A DNA stretch of 64,000 nucleotides from Aestuariivita sp049276915 (GTDB lineage: Bacteria; Pseudomonadota; Alphaproteobacteria; Rhodobacterales; Rhodobacteraceae): contig NZ_JBASXK010000104.1 in NCBI RefSeq assembly GCF_049276915.1, positions 1-64,000 of the forward strand. The letters are read 5' to 3'. The notes beneath the pieces are model-generated. The model saw only the letters and a program-made list of their open reading frames with translations, was not told where the DNA came from and did not search any database. Below are positions 7,751 through 16,161 of this stretch, piece after piece; positions within the stretch are counted from its first letter, which is position 1, and every line of letters starts with the position of its first letter. The position numbers were made by a program, and so were the translations under genes.

Positions 7751-8422
7751 ATGCCCCGCAGCACCCGCCTCTTCGAGATCCTGCAGATTCTGCGCGACGG
7801 CCGCCTGCACCGCGCACAGGATATCGCGGATCGGATGGGGGTGTCGGTGCGCACGCTCTATCGCGACATCGACACGCTGCAATCCTCCGGCGTGCCCATC
7901 ACCGGCGCGCGCGGCGTGGGCTACCGGATTGCCGATCTCACCACATTGCCGCCCCTCACCCTGACACAAGATGAACTCGAAGCGCTCAACCTCGCCGTCG
8001 CCATCGTCTCCGAAGCCGCCGATCCCGATCTCAAATCCGCAGCCCTCAGCCTCGCGGACAAGCTCGATGCGCTGATGATCACCCGCTCTGTGGCCGAAGC
8101 CGACGCCTGGAAATTCGCAGCCTCCCCCTTCGCCGACGCTGCCCGGGGATTTTCGCACATGGCAACGCTGCGGATGGTGATCAAGACCCGCCAGAAACTG
8201 CAGCTTGGCTATCTCGATGATCAGGGCACTATCTCCGCCTCAAAGATCCGGCCATTGCAGCTGGATTACTTCGGCCGCGTCTGGACCCTGACCGCATGGT
8301 GCGAACAGCACCAAAAGATCCGCAGCTTCCGCGTCGATCTGATCAAAGAGGCAACCGCCCTGCCCGAACTCTTCACCGACGAGCCGGGAAAGACCCTCGC
8401 CGATCAGGCCATCGCCTCCTGA
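7751..8422 (+). CDS. YafY-type HTH/WYL transcriptional regulator
   Basis: A 223-residue regulator. Residues ~1-60 form a DeoR-like winged helix-turn-helix (RAQDIADRMGVSVRTLYRDIDTL), and the C-terminal half is a WYL ligand-sensing domain in which the WYL motif is degenerate (LQLGYLDDQG, then RVWTLTAWCE). An AAGGAG ribosome site stands 7 bases before the ATG. WYL proteins of this size usually control their own gene or a neighbour; the palindrome at 7708 supports self-control. The flanking tat operon and orphan ABC gene are not obvious targets. Confidence 0.85.
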   Translation: MPRSTRLFEILQILRDGRLHRAQDIADRMGVSVRTLYRDIDTLQSSGVPITGARGVGYRIADLTTLPPLTLTQDELEALNLAVAIVSEAADPDLKSAALSLADKLDALMITRSVAEADAWKFAASPFADAARGFSHMATLRMVIKTRQKLQLGYLDDQGTISASKIRPLQLDYFGRVWTLTAWCEQHQKIRSFRVDLIKEATALPELFTDEPGKTLADQAIAS

Positions 8423-8430
8423 CCGCCTCA

Positions 8431-8451
8431 TCTTTCTGGTGAAAAATACCC
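8431..8451 (+). repeat. Dispersed intergenic motif, copy 2
   Basis: TCTTTCTGG, TGAA, AAATACCC in the 44-base gap between the WYL regulator and the convergent ABC gene. Confidence 0.65.
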
Positions 8452-8466
8452 AAAACCGCGCGCCCC

Positions 8467-9558
8467 TCAGGCCGGGAACACAAAGCATTTGTCCCGGCGG
8501 ATCGTCAGCCACATGACCTTGCCGGGCGCTGGCAGGAACACGCCGGGCACGGTGACCTTGATGGTTGAGCCGTCATAATCCATGCGAAACTCCACAAGGC
8601 TTTCATTGCCCAGGAAGCGTGCGCGCTCCACCACGCCTCGTGCCGCCGTTCCGTCCGAGGCCGTAGGGGCAGGCCCCTTGCCGCCCCGGTCGAAATCGAT
8701 GCGCACATGCTGAGGGCGAAAAACGATCTCGACTTCGGTGTGATCGGGCACGCCGGGGGCCAGGAAACGCCCGAATGGCGTCATCGCCAGAGCCCCTTCC
8801 ACACGGGCGCGCAACACGTTGGTATCACTGAAAAACCCGACAGCCGCGTGATCCAGAGGACGGGTATAGACGTTATAGGGCGCGCCTTGTTGTACGATCT
8901 TGCCGTCACGCATCAGCGCGATCTCATCTGCCATGCGCATGGCCTCTTCGGGCTCATGAGTGACCAGCAAGACGGCTGTATCTTCGGCCTTGAGCAGATC
9001 CAGCGTATCATCGCGGATGCCATCGCGCAGACGATTGTCCAGCCCCGAAAACGGCTCGTCCATCAGCATGATCCGCGGACGAGGAGCCAGGGCGCGCGCC
9101 AGGGCAACGCGCTGCTGTTCCCCACCTGACAACTGGTGGGGATATCCGTCGATAAACCGCAGCAGATCCACCTGCCGCAACAGCTCTTCGACCCGCCCAC
9201 GCTTGTGATCGCGCGAGCCCTTCAGGCCAAAGCCGACATTATCGGCAACGCTCAAATGCGGAAACAGCGCGAAATCCTGAAACATCAGCCCGATCTCGCG
9301 CCGCTCGGGCGGCACCCGGGTGATCGTGTCACAGACCAGCTTGCCGTCGACATAGATCTCACCGGAATCCTGCATCTCGACACCTGCGATCATGCGCAAA
9401 GTCGTGGACTTGCCGCAGCCCGATGGCCCCAGCAGGCAGGTGACCCGCCCCGGCAGAATGCGCAAAGACACATCATCCACCACCGCCCTGTCATCAAAAC
9501 GGCGGATCAGGTTGCGCACTTCCAACCTGGGTGTCTGTATCTGCTTCTGCGCCTGCAC
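8467..9558 (-). CDS. ABC transporter ATP-binding protein, FbpC/PotA-like (orphan)
   Basis: A 363-residue ATPase of the carbohydrate/ferric/polyamine import class. Walker A is GPSGCGKST, the signature is LSGGEQQRVALARAL, Walker B is IMLMDEPFSGLD, and the switch histidine is in LLVTHEPEEAM. The C-terminal ~110 residues look like a TOBE regulatory domain. The frame most resembles FbpC (iron(III) uptake). No permease or binding-protein gene lies nearby, so it must serve a transporter encoded elsewhere. Confidence 0.85.
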   Translation of the reverse strand: MQAQKQIQTPRLEVRNLIRRFDDRAVVDDVSLRILPGRVTCLLGPSGCGKSTTLRMIAGVEMQDSGEIYVDGKLVCDTITRVPPERREIGLMFQDFALFPHLSVADNVGFGLKGSRDHKRGRVEELLRQVDLLRFIDGYPHQLSGGEQQRVALARALAPRPRIMLMDEPFSGLDNRLRDGIRDDTLDLLKAEDTAVLLVTHEPEEAMRMADEIALMRDGKIVQQGAPYNVYTRPLDHAAVGFFSDTNVLRARVEGALAMTPFGRFLAPGVPDHTEVEIVFRPQHVRIDFDRGGKGPAPTASDGTAARGVVERARFLGNESLVEFRMDYDGSTIKVTVPGVFLPAPGKVMWLTIRRDKCFVFPA

Positions 9559-9630
9559 GCGGGCCTCACTGCTGGATCCCGATTAAAACCATCGGTTATC
9601 AACCCCGCCGCCCCCGCGCAAGGCTCTGCG

Positions 9631-10410
9631 TCAGAGCGTGGCGTTCGTGGCCCCGCCATCAAGAAGCACGTTCTGTCCCACGATAAACCCTGCATGTTGC
9701 GAACACAGGAACGCACAGGTCGCCCCGAATTCCTCGGCCGTACCATACCGACGAACCGGGATCGTCGACGCGCGGCGCGCCCGCGCCTCCTCGATCGTGA
9801 TCCCTTCGGCTTTGGCCACCGGGCCATCCAGCGCCTCGGCCCGATCCGTGGCATGAATGCCCGGCAACAGGTTGTTGATGGTCACACCGCTGGGGGCAAC
9901 CTGGCGGGCGGTTCCGGCCACGAAACCCGTCAACCCGGTGCGCGCGGCATTGGACAGACCCAGTTGCGGAATCGGTGCCTTGACCGACTGGCTGGTGATA
10001 TTGACCACCCGGCCCCATCCGCGCTCCATCATGCCCGGCAAAACCGCCTGCATCAGCGCAATGGGCGTGAGCATATTGGCATCGAGTGCTGCGACGAAAT
10101 CATCCCGCGACCAGTCACTCCAGATCCCCGGAGGCGGGCCGCCGGCATTGGTTACCAGAATATCCACGTCACCTGCCGCCGCCAGCACCGCGCTGCGCCC
10201 GGCCTGGCTCGTTATGTCTGCCGCGACAGGGATCACCTCCACGCCGTAAGTCTCACGCAGCCGCGCAGCAGATGCCTCCAGCGCATCCGCACCGCGCGCG
10301 TTCATCACAAGGTTCACCCCCGCCGCCGCAAGCGCCTCGGCGCAGCCAAGGCCCAGACCCTTGCTTGATGCGCACACCAAAGCCCGTTTTCCCGCAATCC
10401 CCAAATCCAT
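9631..10410 (-). CDS. SDR-family protein lacking the catalytic Tyr/Lys
   Basis: A 259-residue SDR. The cofactor loop is CASSKGLGLG, and the C-terminal GQNVLLDGGATNATL is typical. Where classical SDRs have YxxxK, this protein reads LGLSNAARTGLTG, so both Tyr and Lys are missing. I recall a recognisable subfamily with the same LSNAAR segment, often labelled 3-oxoacyl-ACP reductase. The ATG at 10410 is preceded by GGGAG with 8 bases spacing; ATGs at 10425 and 10440 have no such site. Substrate unknown. Confidence 0.78.
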   Translation of the reverse strand: MDLGIAGKRALVCASSKGLGLGCAEALAAAGVNLVMNARGADALEASAARLRETYGVEVIPVAADITSQAGRSAVLAAAGDVDILVTNAGGPPPGIWSDWSRDDFVAALDANMLTPIALMQAVLPGMMERGWGRVVNITSQSVKAPIPQLGLSNAARTGLTGFVAGTARQVAPSGVTINNLLPGIHATDRAEALDGPVAKAEGITIEEARARRASTIPVRRYGTAEEFGATCAFLCSQHAGFIVGQNVLLDGGATNATL

Positions 10411-10489
10411 CTCGTTCGCTCCCATCGCACTGATTTCCAATTCGAATTCGCACCTGCTTTAGCACCATTTTCCCCCGCTCTGCCAGTAA

Positions 10490-10503
10490 AACGCCCGGGC
10501 GTT
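10490..10503. promoter_or_regulatory. 14-bp perfect palindrome overlapping the -35 of the Hint gene
   Basis: AACGCCCGGGCGTT is fully self-complementary, and its last two bases are the first two of the TTGACC -35 element. That geometry fits a repressor site; the repressor is not identifiable here. Confidence 0.5.
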
Positions 10504-10530
10504 GACCGCTTGCTGCCACAATCCTAGGAT
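10502..10530 (+). promoter_or_regulatory. Sigma-70-type promoter of the Hint gene
   Basis: TTGACC (10502-10507), 17-base spacer, TAGGAT (10525-10530). The predicted transcript starts near 10537, giving a ~50-base leader before the ATG at 10589. This is one of the best-matching promoters in the window. Confidence 0.6.
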
Positions 10531-10588
10531 AGCGCTTTGTCCAGCGGCAGGACGACCGCAGTTGAGGCAACCCGACAGGAGACCGCAG

Positions 10589-11599
10589 ATGGCGGATCGC
10601 GCAGTACCAACCCAATCGGTTCAGGTCTATCCTGCACAGAGTTTCCGTGTCTGCACCGGAGCGATTCAGGGGGATGCCGTGTCCTGGCACGGGGATCTCG
10701 AGCTGGATGATCTCTATGCCCTGGAACATAACGCCCTGCGTGGCCGCCTGTCGATGCAAGCTGACTCCACTGGCGCATTCCGCGTCGCCGAAGATACGGG
10801 CATCGGCCAACCTGGCGCGACATTGCACCTGGATTGCGCGCTGACATTCATGTCCCCGGACGGGTTGACCCAGGATGCGGTGGTGATCGTCGAACTGGAC
10901 GAGCACGAGCAGATTGCCGCGGTCTATCTGCTGTCACTGTCCGAACTGCGCCCCAAAACCGAATACGCGCTGGTCGGCATCGATCCGAAAGGCGCGCGCG
11001 AACTCTTCGCGCGGGTTGCCTCGGTCTATTTTACCCGTGGCACCCATATCACCATGGCCACGGGCGAACAGCGCCGGATCGAAACCCTGAACGTGGGCGA
11101 TCGCGTGCTGACACGCGATGACGGCGTACAGGAGATTCGCTGGATCGGCTCATCGACCACGCGCGCACAGGGCGACATGGCCCCGATCCTGATCGAGGCC
11201 GGCGCGCTGAACAACGCCAATGACCTGATCGTCAGCCCGAACCACCGCCTGTTCGTCTATCAGCGCGAGGATCGGATCGGTGCCGGCCAGGCTGAACTGA
11301 TGGTCAAGGCGCGCCATCTGCTGAACGGTGACACCGTGCGCGTCGCCCATGGCGGGTTTGTGGATTACTTCCAGATTCTGTTTGATCGTCACCACATTAT
11401 CTATGCCGAGGGAATCGCCGCTGAATCCATGCTGGTGGATCCGCGCACAAAGCCTTCCCTGCCATCGGAACTGCTTGAGAAACTGACCGAGGTCATCCCC
11501 GGCCATACCCGCTCGGGCCATCACGGTGTGGATGTACAAAAAGCATTGCTCGACCGTCCCGACGCCATCGACATTCTGCGCCGCGCTTCGTCGCGTTAA
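10589..11599 (+). CDS. Hint (hedgehog/intein-fold) domain protein, catalytic Cys absent
   Basis: A 336-residue protein. Residues ~1-140 are an N-terminal region of unknown fold. Residues ~147-285 form a Hint_2-type domain: YFTRGTHITMATGE, then LNVGDRVLTRDDG and IRWIGSS, the histidine block LIVSPNHRLFVY, and YFQILFDRHHIIYAEGIAAES. The first Hint residue is normally the self-splicing Cys or Ser; here it is Tyr147. Such proteins are frequent in Rhodobacteraceae and are usually of unknown role. The ATG at 10589 has AGGAG 7 bases upstream; an in-frame ATG at 10502 lies on the promoter and is rejected. No signal peptide. Confidence 0.8.
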   Translation: MADRAVPTQSVQVYPAQSFRVCTGAIQGDAVSWHGDLELDDLYALEHNALRGRLSMQADSTGAFRVAEDTGIGQPGATLHLDCALTFMSPDGLTQDAVVIVELDEHEQIAAVYLLSLSELRPKTEYALVGIDPKGARELFARVASVYFTRGTHITMATGEQRRIETLNVGDRVLTRDDGVQEIRWIGSSTTRAQGDMAPILIEAGALNNANDLIVSPNHRLFVYQREDRIGAGQAELMVKARHLLNGDTVRVAHGGFVDYFQILFDRHHIIYAEGIAAESMLVDPRTKPSLPSELLEKLTEVIPGHTRSGHHGVDVQKALLDRPDAIDILRRASSR

Positions 11600-11739
11600 G
11601 GCGACAGACCGGCCCCTTGCACACCAACCTCCTGGCCGCGCCGGGCTGTCGTGCAGCTTGATCGGCAGGTCGCGCAGAGACGCAGCGCACAGACCCGGCA
11701 ATTCTTGCCATGATCGCAAAGCGACCCTATACGCGCCTT

Positions 11740-13347
11740 ATGTTAGACGCTTCCACAAATCGCCCCAGATTGCCCGCCGAAATCGCGCGGCGCCGGACCT
11801 TTGCCATCATCTCGCATCCCGATGCGGGCAAGACGACGCTGACCGAAAAATTCCTGCTCTATGGCGGTGCCATTCAAATGGCTGGTCAGGTGCGCGCCAA
11901 AGGCGAAGCGCGGCGCACGCGCTCTGACTTCATGGCAATGGAAAAGGATCGCGGAATCTCGGTTTCGGCCTCGGCAATGTCGTTTGATTACAAAACCTTC
12001 CGGTTCAATCTTGTCGATACGCCCGGTCACTCGGACTTTTCCGAAGACACCTATCGCACGCTCACCGCTGTGGATGCGGCCGTGATGGTGATCGACGGCG
12101 CGAAAGGCGTGGAAAGCCAGACCCGCAAGCTGTTCGAAGTCTGCCGCCTGCGCGATCTGCCGATCCTGACCTTCTGTAACAAGATGGACCGCGAAAGCCG
12201 TGATACTTTTGAAATCATTGATGAAATCCAAGAGAATCTGGCGATTGACGTGACACCGGCCTCCTGGCCTATCGGTGTGGGACGCGATTTCATCGGCTGT
12301 TACGATATCATTGGCGACCGGCTTGAGTTGATGGACCGTGCCGACCGCAACAAAGTCGCGCAAACCATTGAGATCAAAGGCCTTGACGATCCAAAGCTGG
12401 CCGAACATGTGCCCGCGGCATTGCTGGCCCAACTCAAGGAAGAGCTTGAGATGGCGCGCGAACTCCTGCCTGCGCTTGACCAAAAGGCCGTGCTGGAAGG
12501 CACGATGACGCCGATCTGGTTCGGCTCGGCCATCAACTCCTTCGGGGTCAAGGAACTGATGGATGGTATTGGCCTCTATGGGCCAGAGCCGCAGATACAA
12601 TCTGCCACCCCAAGGCAGATTTCCCCAGAAGAAACAAAGGTTTCTGGCTTTGTCTTCAAAGTTCAGGCAAATATGGATCCCAAGCACCGGGACCGCGTCG
12701 CCTTTGTGCGCGTGGCGTCGGGCCACTTCAAGCGCGGCATGAAACTGACCCATGTGCGCTCAAAAAAACCGATGACCATCTCCAGCCCCGTGCTGTTCCT
12801 GGCCTCGGACCGCGAACTGGCCGAAGAGGCATGGGCGGGCGATATCATCGGCATTCCCAACCACGGACAGCTCAGAATCGGCGATACCCTGACCGAAGGC
12901 GAAACCCTGCGTGTGACGGGCATTCCCTCCTTTGCGCCCGAACTGTTGCAGGGCGTGCGCGCAGGCGACCCCCTCAAGGCCAAGCACCTTGAAAAGGCGC
13001 TGATGCAATTTGCTGAGGAAGGGGCCGCAAAGGTCTTCAAACCCTCCATCGGCTCGGGCTTCGTCGTGGGCGTGGTCGGTGCCCTTCAATTCGAGGTGCT
13101 CGCCTCCCGGATCGAGCTTGAATATGGCCTGCCCGTGCGCTTTGAACCCTCCCAGTTCACCTCCGCCCGCTGGGTGACCGGGGACAAGGCAGCCGTGGAC
13201 AAGTTCATCAAGGCCAACCAGCAGCATATTGCCCATGATCACGATGGTGACATCGTGTACCTGACCCGCCTGCAATGGGATATTGATCGCATCGTTCGGG
13301 ATTATCCCGAACTGACCCTCAGCGCGACGAAAGAAATGATGGTGTGA
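11740..13347 (+). CDS. prfC: Peptide chain release factor 3
   Basis: RF3 is a translational GTPase that recycles RF1/RF2 from the ribosome after termination. G1 is SHPDAGKTT, switch segments include EKDRGISV, G3 is DTPGH, and G4 is NKMD. With the start at 11740 it has 535 residues, close to the 529 of E. coli RF3; an ATG at 11710 would add ten unusual residues. Neither start has a clear ribosome site, so the start is uncertain by 30 bases. It stands alone as a transcription unit. Confidence 0.95.
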   Translation: MLDASTNRPRLPAEIARRRTFAIISHPDAGKTTLTEKFLLYGGAIQMAGQVRAKGEARRTRSDFMAMEKDRGISVSASAMSFDYKTFRFNLVDTPGHSDFSEDTYRTLTAVDAAVMVIDGAKGVESQTRKLFEVCRLRDLPILTFCNKMDRESRDTFEIIDEIQENLAIDVTPASWPIGVGRDFIGCYDIIGDRLELMDRADRNKVAQTIEIKGLDDPKLAEHVPAALLAQLKEELEMARELLPALDQKAVLEGTMTPIWFGSAINSFGVKELMDGIGLYGPEPQIQSATPRQISPEETKVSGFVFKVQANMDPKHRDRVAFVRVASGHFKRGMKLTHVRSKKPMTISSPVLFLASDRELAEEAWAGDIIGIPNHGQLRIGDTLTEGETLRVTGIPSFAPELLQGVRAGDPLKAKHLEKALMQFAEEGAAKVFKPSIGSGFVVGVVGALQFEVLASRIELEYGLPVRFEPSQFTSARWVTGDKAAVDKFIKANQQHIAHDHDGDIVYLTRLQWDIDRIVRDYPELTLSATKEMMV

Positions 13348-13416
13348 CGCGGCGGCCCAGCATGTGCGCTCCAGCCCTTGTCATCCCGGCCAAAGACACC
13401 CCTTTCGTCACAGCTG

Positions 13417-13445
13417 TTGACGCGCCCTCGCTTCATGGCAAACTG
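13417..13445 (+). promoter_or_regulatory. Possible promoter of the glycosyltransferase gene
   Basis: TTGACG (13417-13422), 17 bases, then AAACTG (13440-13445). The -35 is good and the -10 poor. Confidence 0.3.
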
Positions 13446-13504
13446 TCGCACAAAGCCTGACACCTGCGGGCGCAATTCAGGAGCAGCGCCGCGCGTGGAA
13501 CGCC

Positions 13505-14446
13505 ATGTCTAAGCCAACCGCGAAATGGGGAATCGTCGCCACGATCAAGGCGCCCGTGGACGAGACATTGCGCTTTGCCGCCTATCACCTCAGCCAGGGC
13601 GCGCACCGGCTTTACATCTATCTGGACGACGCCAGCGAAGCGGCCTTCATCGCCCTGAACGATCATCCGCAGATCACCCCGATCCTGACCGACGCCACCT
13701 GGTGGCAAAAGCGCGGCCGTCGCCCCGAGAAACATCAGGTGCGCCAATCCCGCAACGCCACCCACGCCTATCGCAGGTTGGCAAAGGTGGATTGGCTGAT
13801 CCACATGGATGTCGATGAATTCCTTGTCACCGCGACCCCGATTGACGAGGTGTTGGGCGCGCTGGGGACAGACGTACTGTGCGCCCGCGTGCGCCCGATG
13901 GAACAACTCTCCGAGGCTCCCGGCCTGTTCAAGGCCTTCATCCCGCCCGGACACGGACGTCACCGCCTCGTCGAAGAGATCTACCCGACCTATGGTGCCC
14001 ACCTCAAAGGCGGCTTTCTGAGCCATCTGGCTGGCAAGATTTTCGTGCGCACCGGGCAGGACGATCTCAGGCTGCGCATTCACAATGCCACGCAGGGTGA
14101 CATCACCAACCCCGGCGAAATCGAACTTGGCGACATTGACCTCGCCCATGCCCATGCCAAAAGCTGGGACCAGTTTCGCAGCGCCTTCCACTATCGGCTG
14201 GACAAAGGCTCCTATCGGGCCGATCTCGCGCCCCAGCGTGCGCAGGACAGGGGCGGATTGACCCTGCATGAGCTGTTCCAGCATATCGAAGCCACAGACG
14301 GAGAAGACGGTCTGCGCGTTTTCTTTGACGAAGTTTCACGCGCCACACCACGCTTGATCGACGCGCTCAGCGCGCGGGGCCTCCTGAAAGAGGTCGATCT
14401 GCGCCTTGCGGAGCATTTGCGCGAACATTTCCCCGACTACGCCTAG
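13505..14446 (+). CDS. Glycosyltransferase family 2 / DUF4422-like protein
   Basis: A 313-residue protein of the glycosyltransferase type common in Rhodobacteraceae. The N-terminus IVATIKAPVDETLRFAAYHL resembles the nucleotide-sugar fold of this group. HMDVDEF at residues ~99-105 supplies the DxD metal motif, preceded by a KxxVRQSRN stretch. No signal peptide or membrane helix is visible, so it acts in the cytoplasm. Acceptor and donor sugar cannot be told. The ribosome site is weak (GGAA 4 bases upstream; an AGGAG lies ~20 bases away). Confidence 0.72.
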   Translation: MSKPTAKWGIVATIKAPVDETLRFAAYHLSQGAHRLYIYLDDASEAAFIALNDHPQITPILTDATWWQKRGRRPEKHQVRQSRNATHAYRRLAKVDWLIHMDVDEFLVTATPIDEVLGALGTDVLCARVRPMEQLSEAPGLFKAFIPPGHGRHRLVEEIYPTYGAHLKGGFLSHLAGKIFVRTGQDDLRLRIHNATQGDITNPGEIELGDIDLAHAHAKSWDQFRSAFHYRLDKGSYRADLAPQRAQDRGGLTLHELFQHIEATDGEDGLRVFFDEVSRATPRLIDALSARGLLKEVDLRLAEHLREHFPDYA

Positions 14447-14506
14447 GATTGTTTCCAAATTGGCAACAAACACGCGATGTCAGCATCCGTGCTGCACCAG
14501 CAGCAT

Positions 14507-14535
14507 TTGACCCGGCCGCATCCGGGTGCTATCTG
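14507..14535 (+). promoter_or_regulatory. Promoter of DEAD-box helicase gene, inverted repeat in spacer
   Basis: TTGACC (14507-14512), 17 bases, TATCTG (14530-14535). Arms ACCCGG (14510-14515) and CCGGGT (14522-14527) form an inverted repeat covering the -35 end and spacer. The predicted 5' leader is ~90 bases, long enough for cold-shock-type control, which is only a guess. Confidence 0.5.
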
Positions 14536-14630
14536 GCAATTCAAGCCAATCATGCGCATGTTGCGCGGGCCATACGGGCCAGGCTGATAAGACGTGCGGG
14601 CCAAATAGTGTCCGCAGATCACGGATACAT

Positions 14631-16136
14631 ATGACCAAGTTCACCGATTTGAATCTGAACCCCAAGGTTCTGAAAGCCGTTGTCGAAGCCGGCTACGAAA
14701 CTCCAACACCCATTCAGGCAGGAGCCATTCCACCGGCGCTCGATGGGCGCGACGTTCTGGGCATCGCCCAGACCGGCACAGGCAAGACGGCAAGTTTCGT
14801 GCTGCCAATGATCACGTTGCTGGCCCGCGGGCGGGCCCGTGCACGCATGCCGCGCAGCCTTGTGCTTTGCCCCACGCGCGAGCTGGCCGCCCAGGTGGCC
14901 GAGAATTTCGACACATATACGAAATACCTCAAGCTGACCAAAGCGCTGCTCATCGGCGGCGTCAGCTTCAAGGAACAAGACACGCTGATCGACAAGGGCG
15001 TCGATGTGCTGATCGCGACACCCGGACGTTTGCTCGACCATTTCGAACGGGGCAAGCTGATCCTGTCGGATGTCAAGGTGATGGTTGTGGACGAAGCAGA
15101 CCGCATGCTCGACATGGGCTTCATCCCCGATATCGAACGGATCTTCGGCCTCACGCCCTTTACCCGTCAGACACTGTTTTTCTCGGCCACCATGGCTCCC
15201 GAGATCGAGCGGATCACGAACACCTTCCTGTCCAATCCCGAACGGATCGAGGTCGCCCGCCAGGCCACCGCCTCCGAGACGATCGAACAGGGCGTGGTGA
15301 TGTTCAAAGTTTCTCGCCGCGACAAGGAAGCCAGCGAAAAACGCGCCGTTCTGCGCAAGCTGATTGATGGTGAGGGCGATGCCTGCACCAATGCGATCAT
15401 CTTCTGCAACCGCAAGACAGATGTGGATATCGTCGCCAAGTCCTTGAAGAAATACGGCTATGACGCCGCGCCGATCCATGGTGATCTGGATCAGTCCCAG
15501 CGCACCCGCACGCTGGATGGGTTCCGCAACGGCGAGCTGCGCTTCCTTGTGGCCTCGGATGTGGCCGCGCGCGGTCTGGATGTGCCATCGGTCAGCCACG
15601 TCTTCAATTTCGACGTGCCCAGCCATGCCGAAGACTATGTGCACCGTATCGGCCGCACCGGACGTGCCGGGCGTGCTGGCAAGGCGATGATGATCTGCGC
15701 ACCGCGTGACGAAAAGAATTTCGACGCGATCGAACGGCTGATCCAAAGGGAAATCCCGCGCCTCGACAATCCGTTGGGATCGCCCGAGCCTGCACCCGCC
15801 GACATGGAAGACTCTGCCGAAAAACCCAAGCGCGCCCGCCGCACCCGTGGCCGCAAGGACAGCCCCGAGACCCAGGCACCGGCAACACCGACCGAGGTCA
15901 CGACAGAGCCGCCCGTCGAGGCACAGATCGAAACACCCGTTGCCGAGGCCGCAGCCGTTCGGGACGTCGCACCAGAACCTGCCCCCGAGCGCAGGCAACA
16001 GGACGACACCCGGCAAAACCGCGGTGGCGCAAACCGCCGTGGCGGCAAGGGGCGCAATGACAACACCCCCGTCGGCATGGGCGATCACATGCCCGGCTTC
16101 ATCGCCATGAGCTTTGACGAGCGCCGCACGGATTAA
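14631..16136 (+). CDS. DEAD-box ATP-dependent RNA helicase (RhlE-like)
   Basis: A 501-residue RNA helicase that unwinds structured RNA during ribosome assembly or decay. The Q motif TPTPIQ, motif I AQTGTGKT (~46-53), motif Ia PTRELA, motif II DEAD, motif III SAT, motif V ARGLD and motif VI HRIGRTGR are all present. The last ~130 residues are a low-complexity tail rich in Pro, Glu, Arg and Gly, typical of RNA-binding extensions. The ATG at 14631 starts directly with the helicase core; upstream in-frame ATG at 14526 lies on the promoter. Convergent with rnj, 25 bases apart. Confidence 0.93.
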   Translation: MTKFTDLNLNPKVLKAVVEAGYETPTPIQAGAIPPALDGRDVLGIAQTGTGKTASFVLPMITLLARGRARARMPRSLVLCPTRELAAQVAENFDTYTKYLKLTKALLIGGVSFKEQDTLIDKGVDVLIATPGRLLDHFERGKLILSDVKVMVVDEADRMLDMGFIPDIERIFGLTPFTRQTLFFSATMAPEIERITNTFLSNPERIEVARQATASETIEQGVVMFKVSRRDKEASEKRAVLRKLIDGEGDACTNAIIFCNRKTDVDIVAKSLKKYGYDAAPIHGDLDQSQRTRTLDGFRNGELRFLVASDVAARGLDVPSVSHVFNFDVPSHAEDYVHRIGRTGRAGRAGKAMMICAPRDEKNFDAIERLIQREIPRLDNPLGSPEPAPADMEDSAEKPKRARRTRGRKDSPETQAPATPTEVTTEPPVEAQIETPVAEAAAVRDVAPEPAPERRQQDDTRQNRGGANRRGGKGRNDNTPVGMGDHMPGFIAMSFDERRTD

Positions 16137-16161
16137 CCTCCGCGCGGGCTCGCCCTTCGCC

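Noticed and set aside
10502..10588. Upstream ATG of the Hint gene
   Set aside because: It lies on the -35 and -10 elements of the gene's own promoter.
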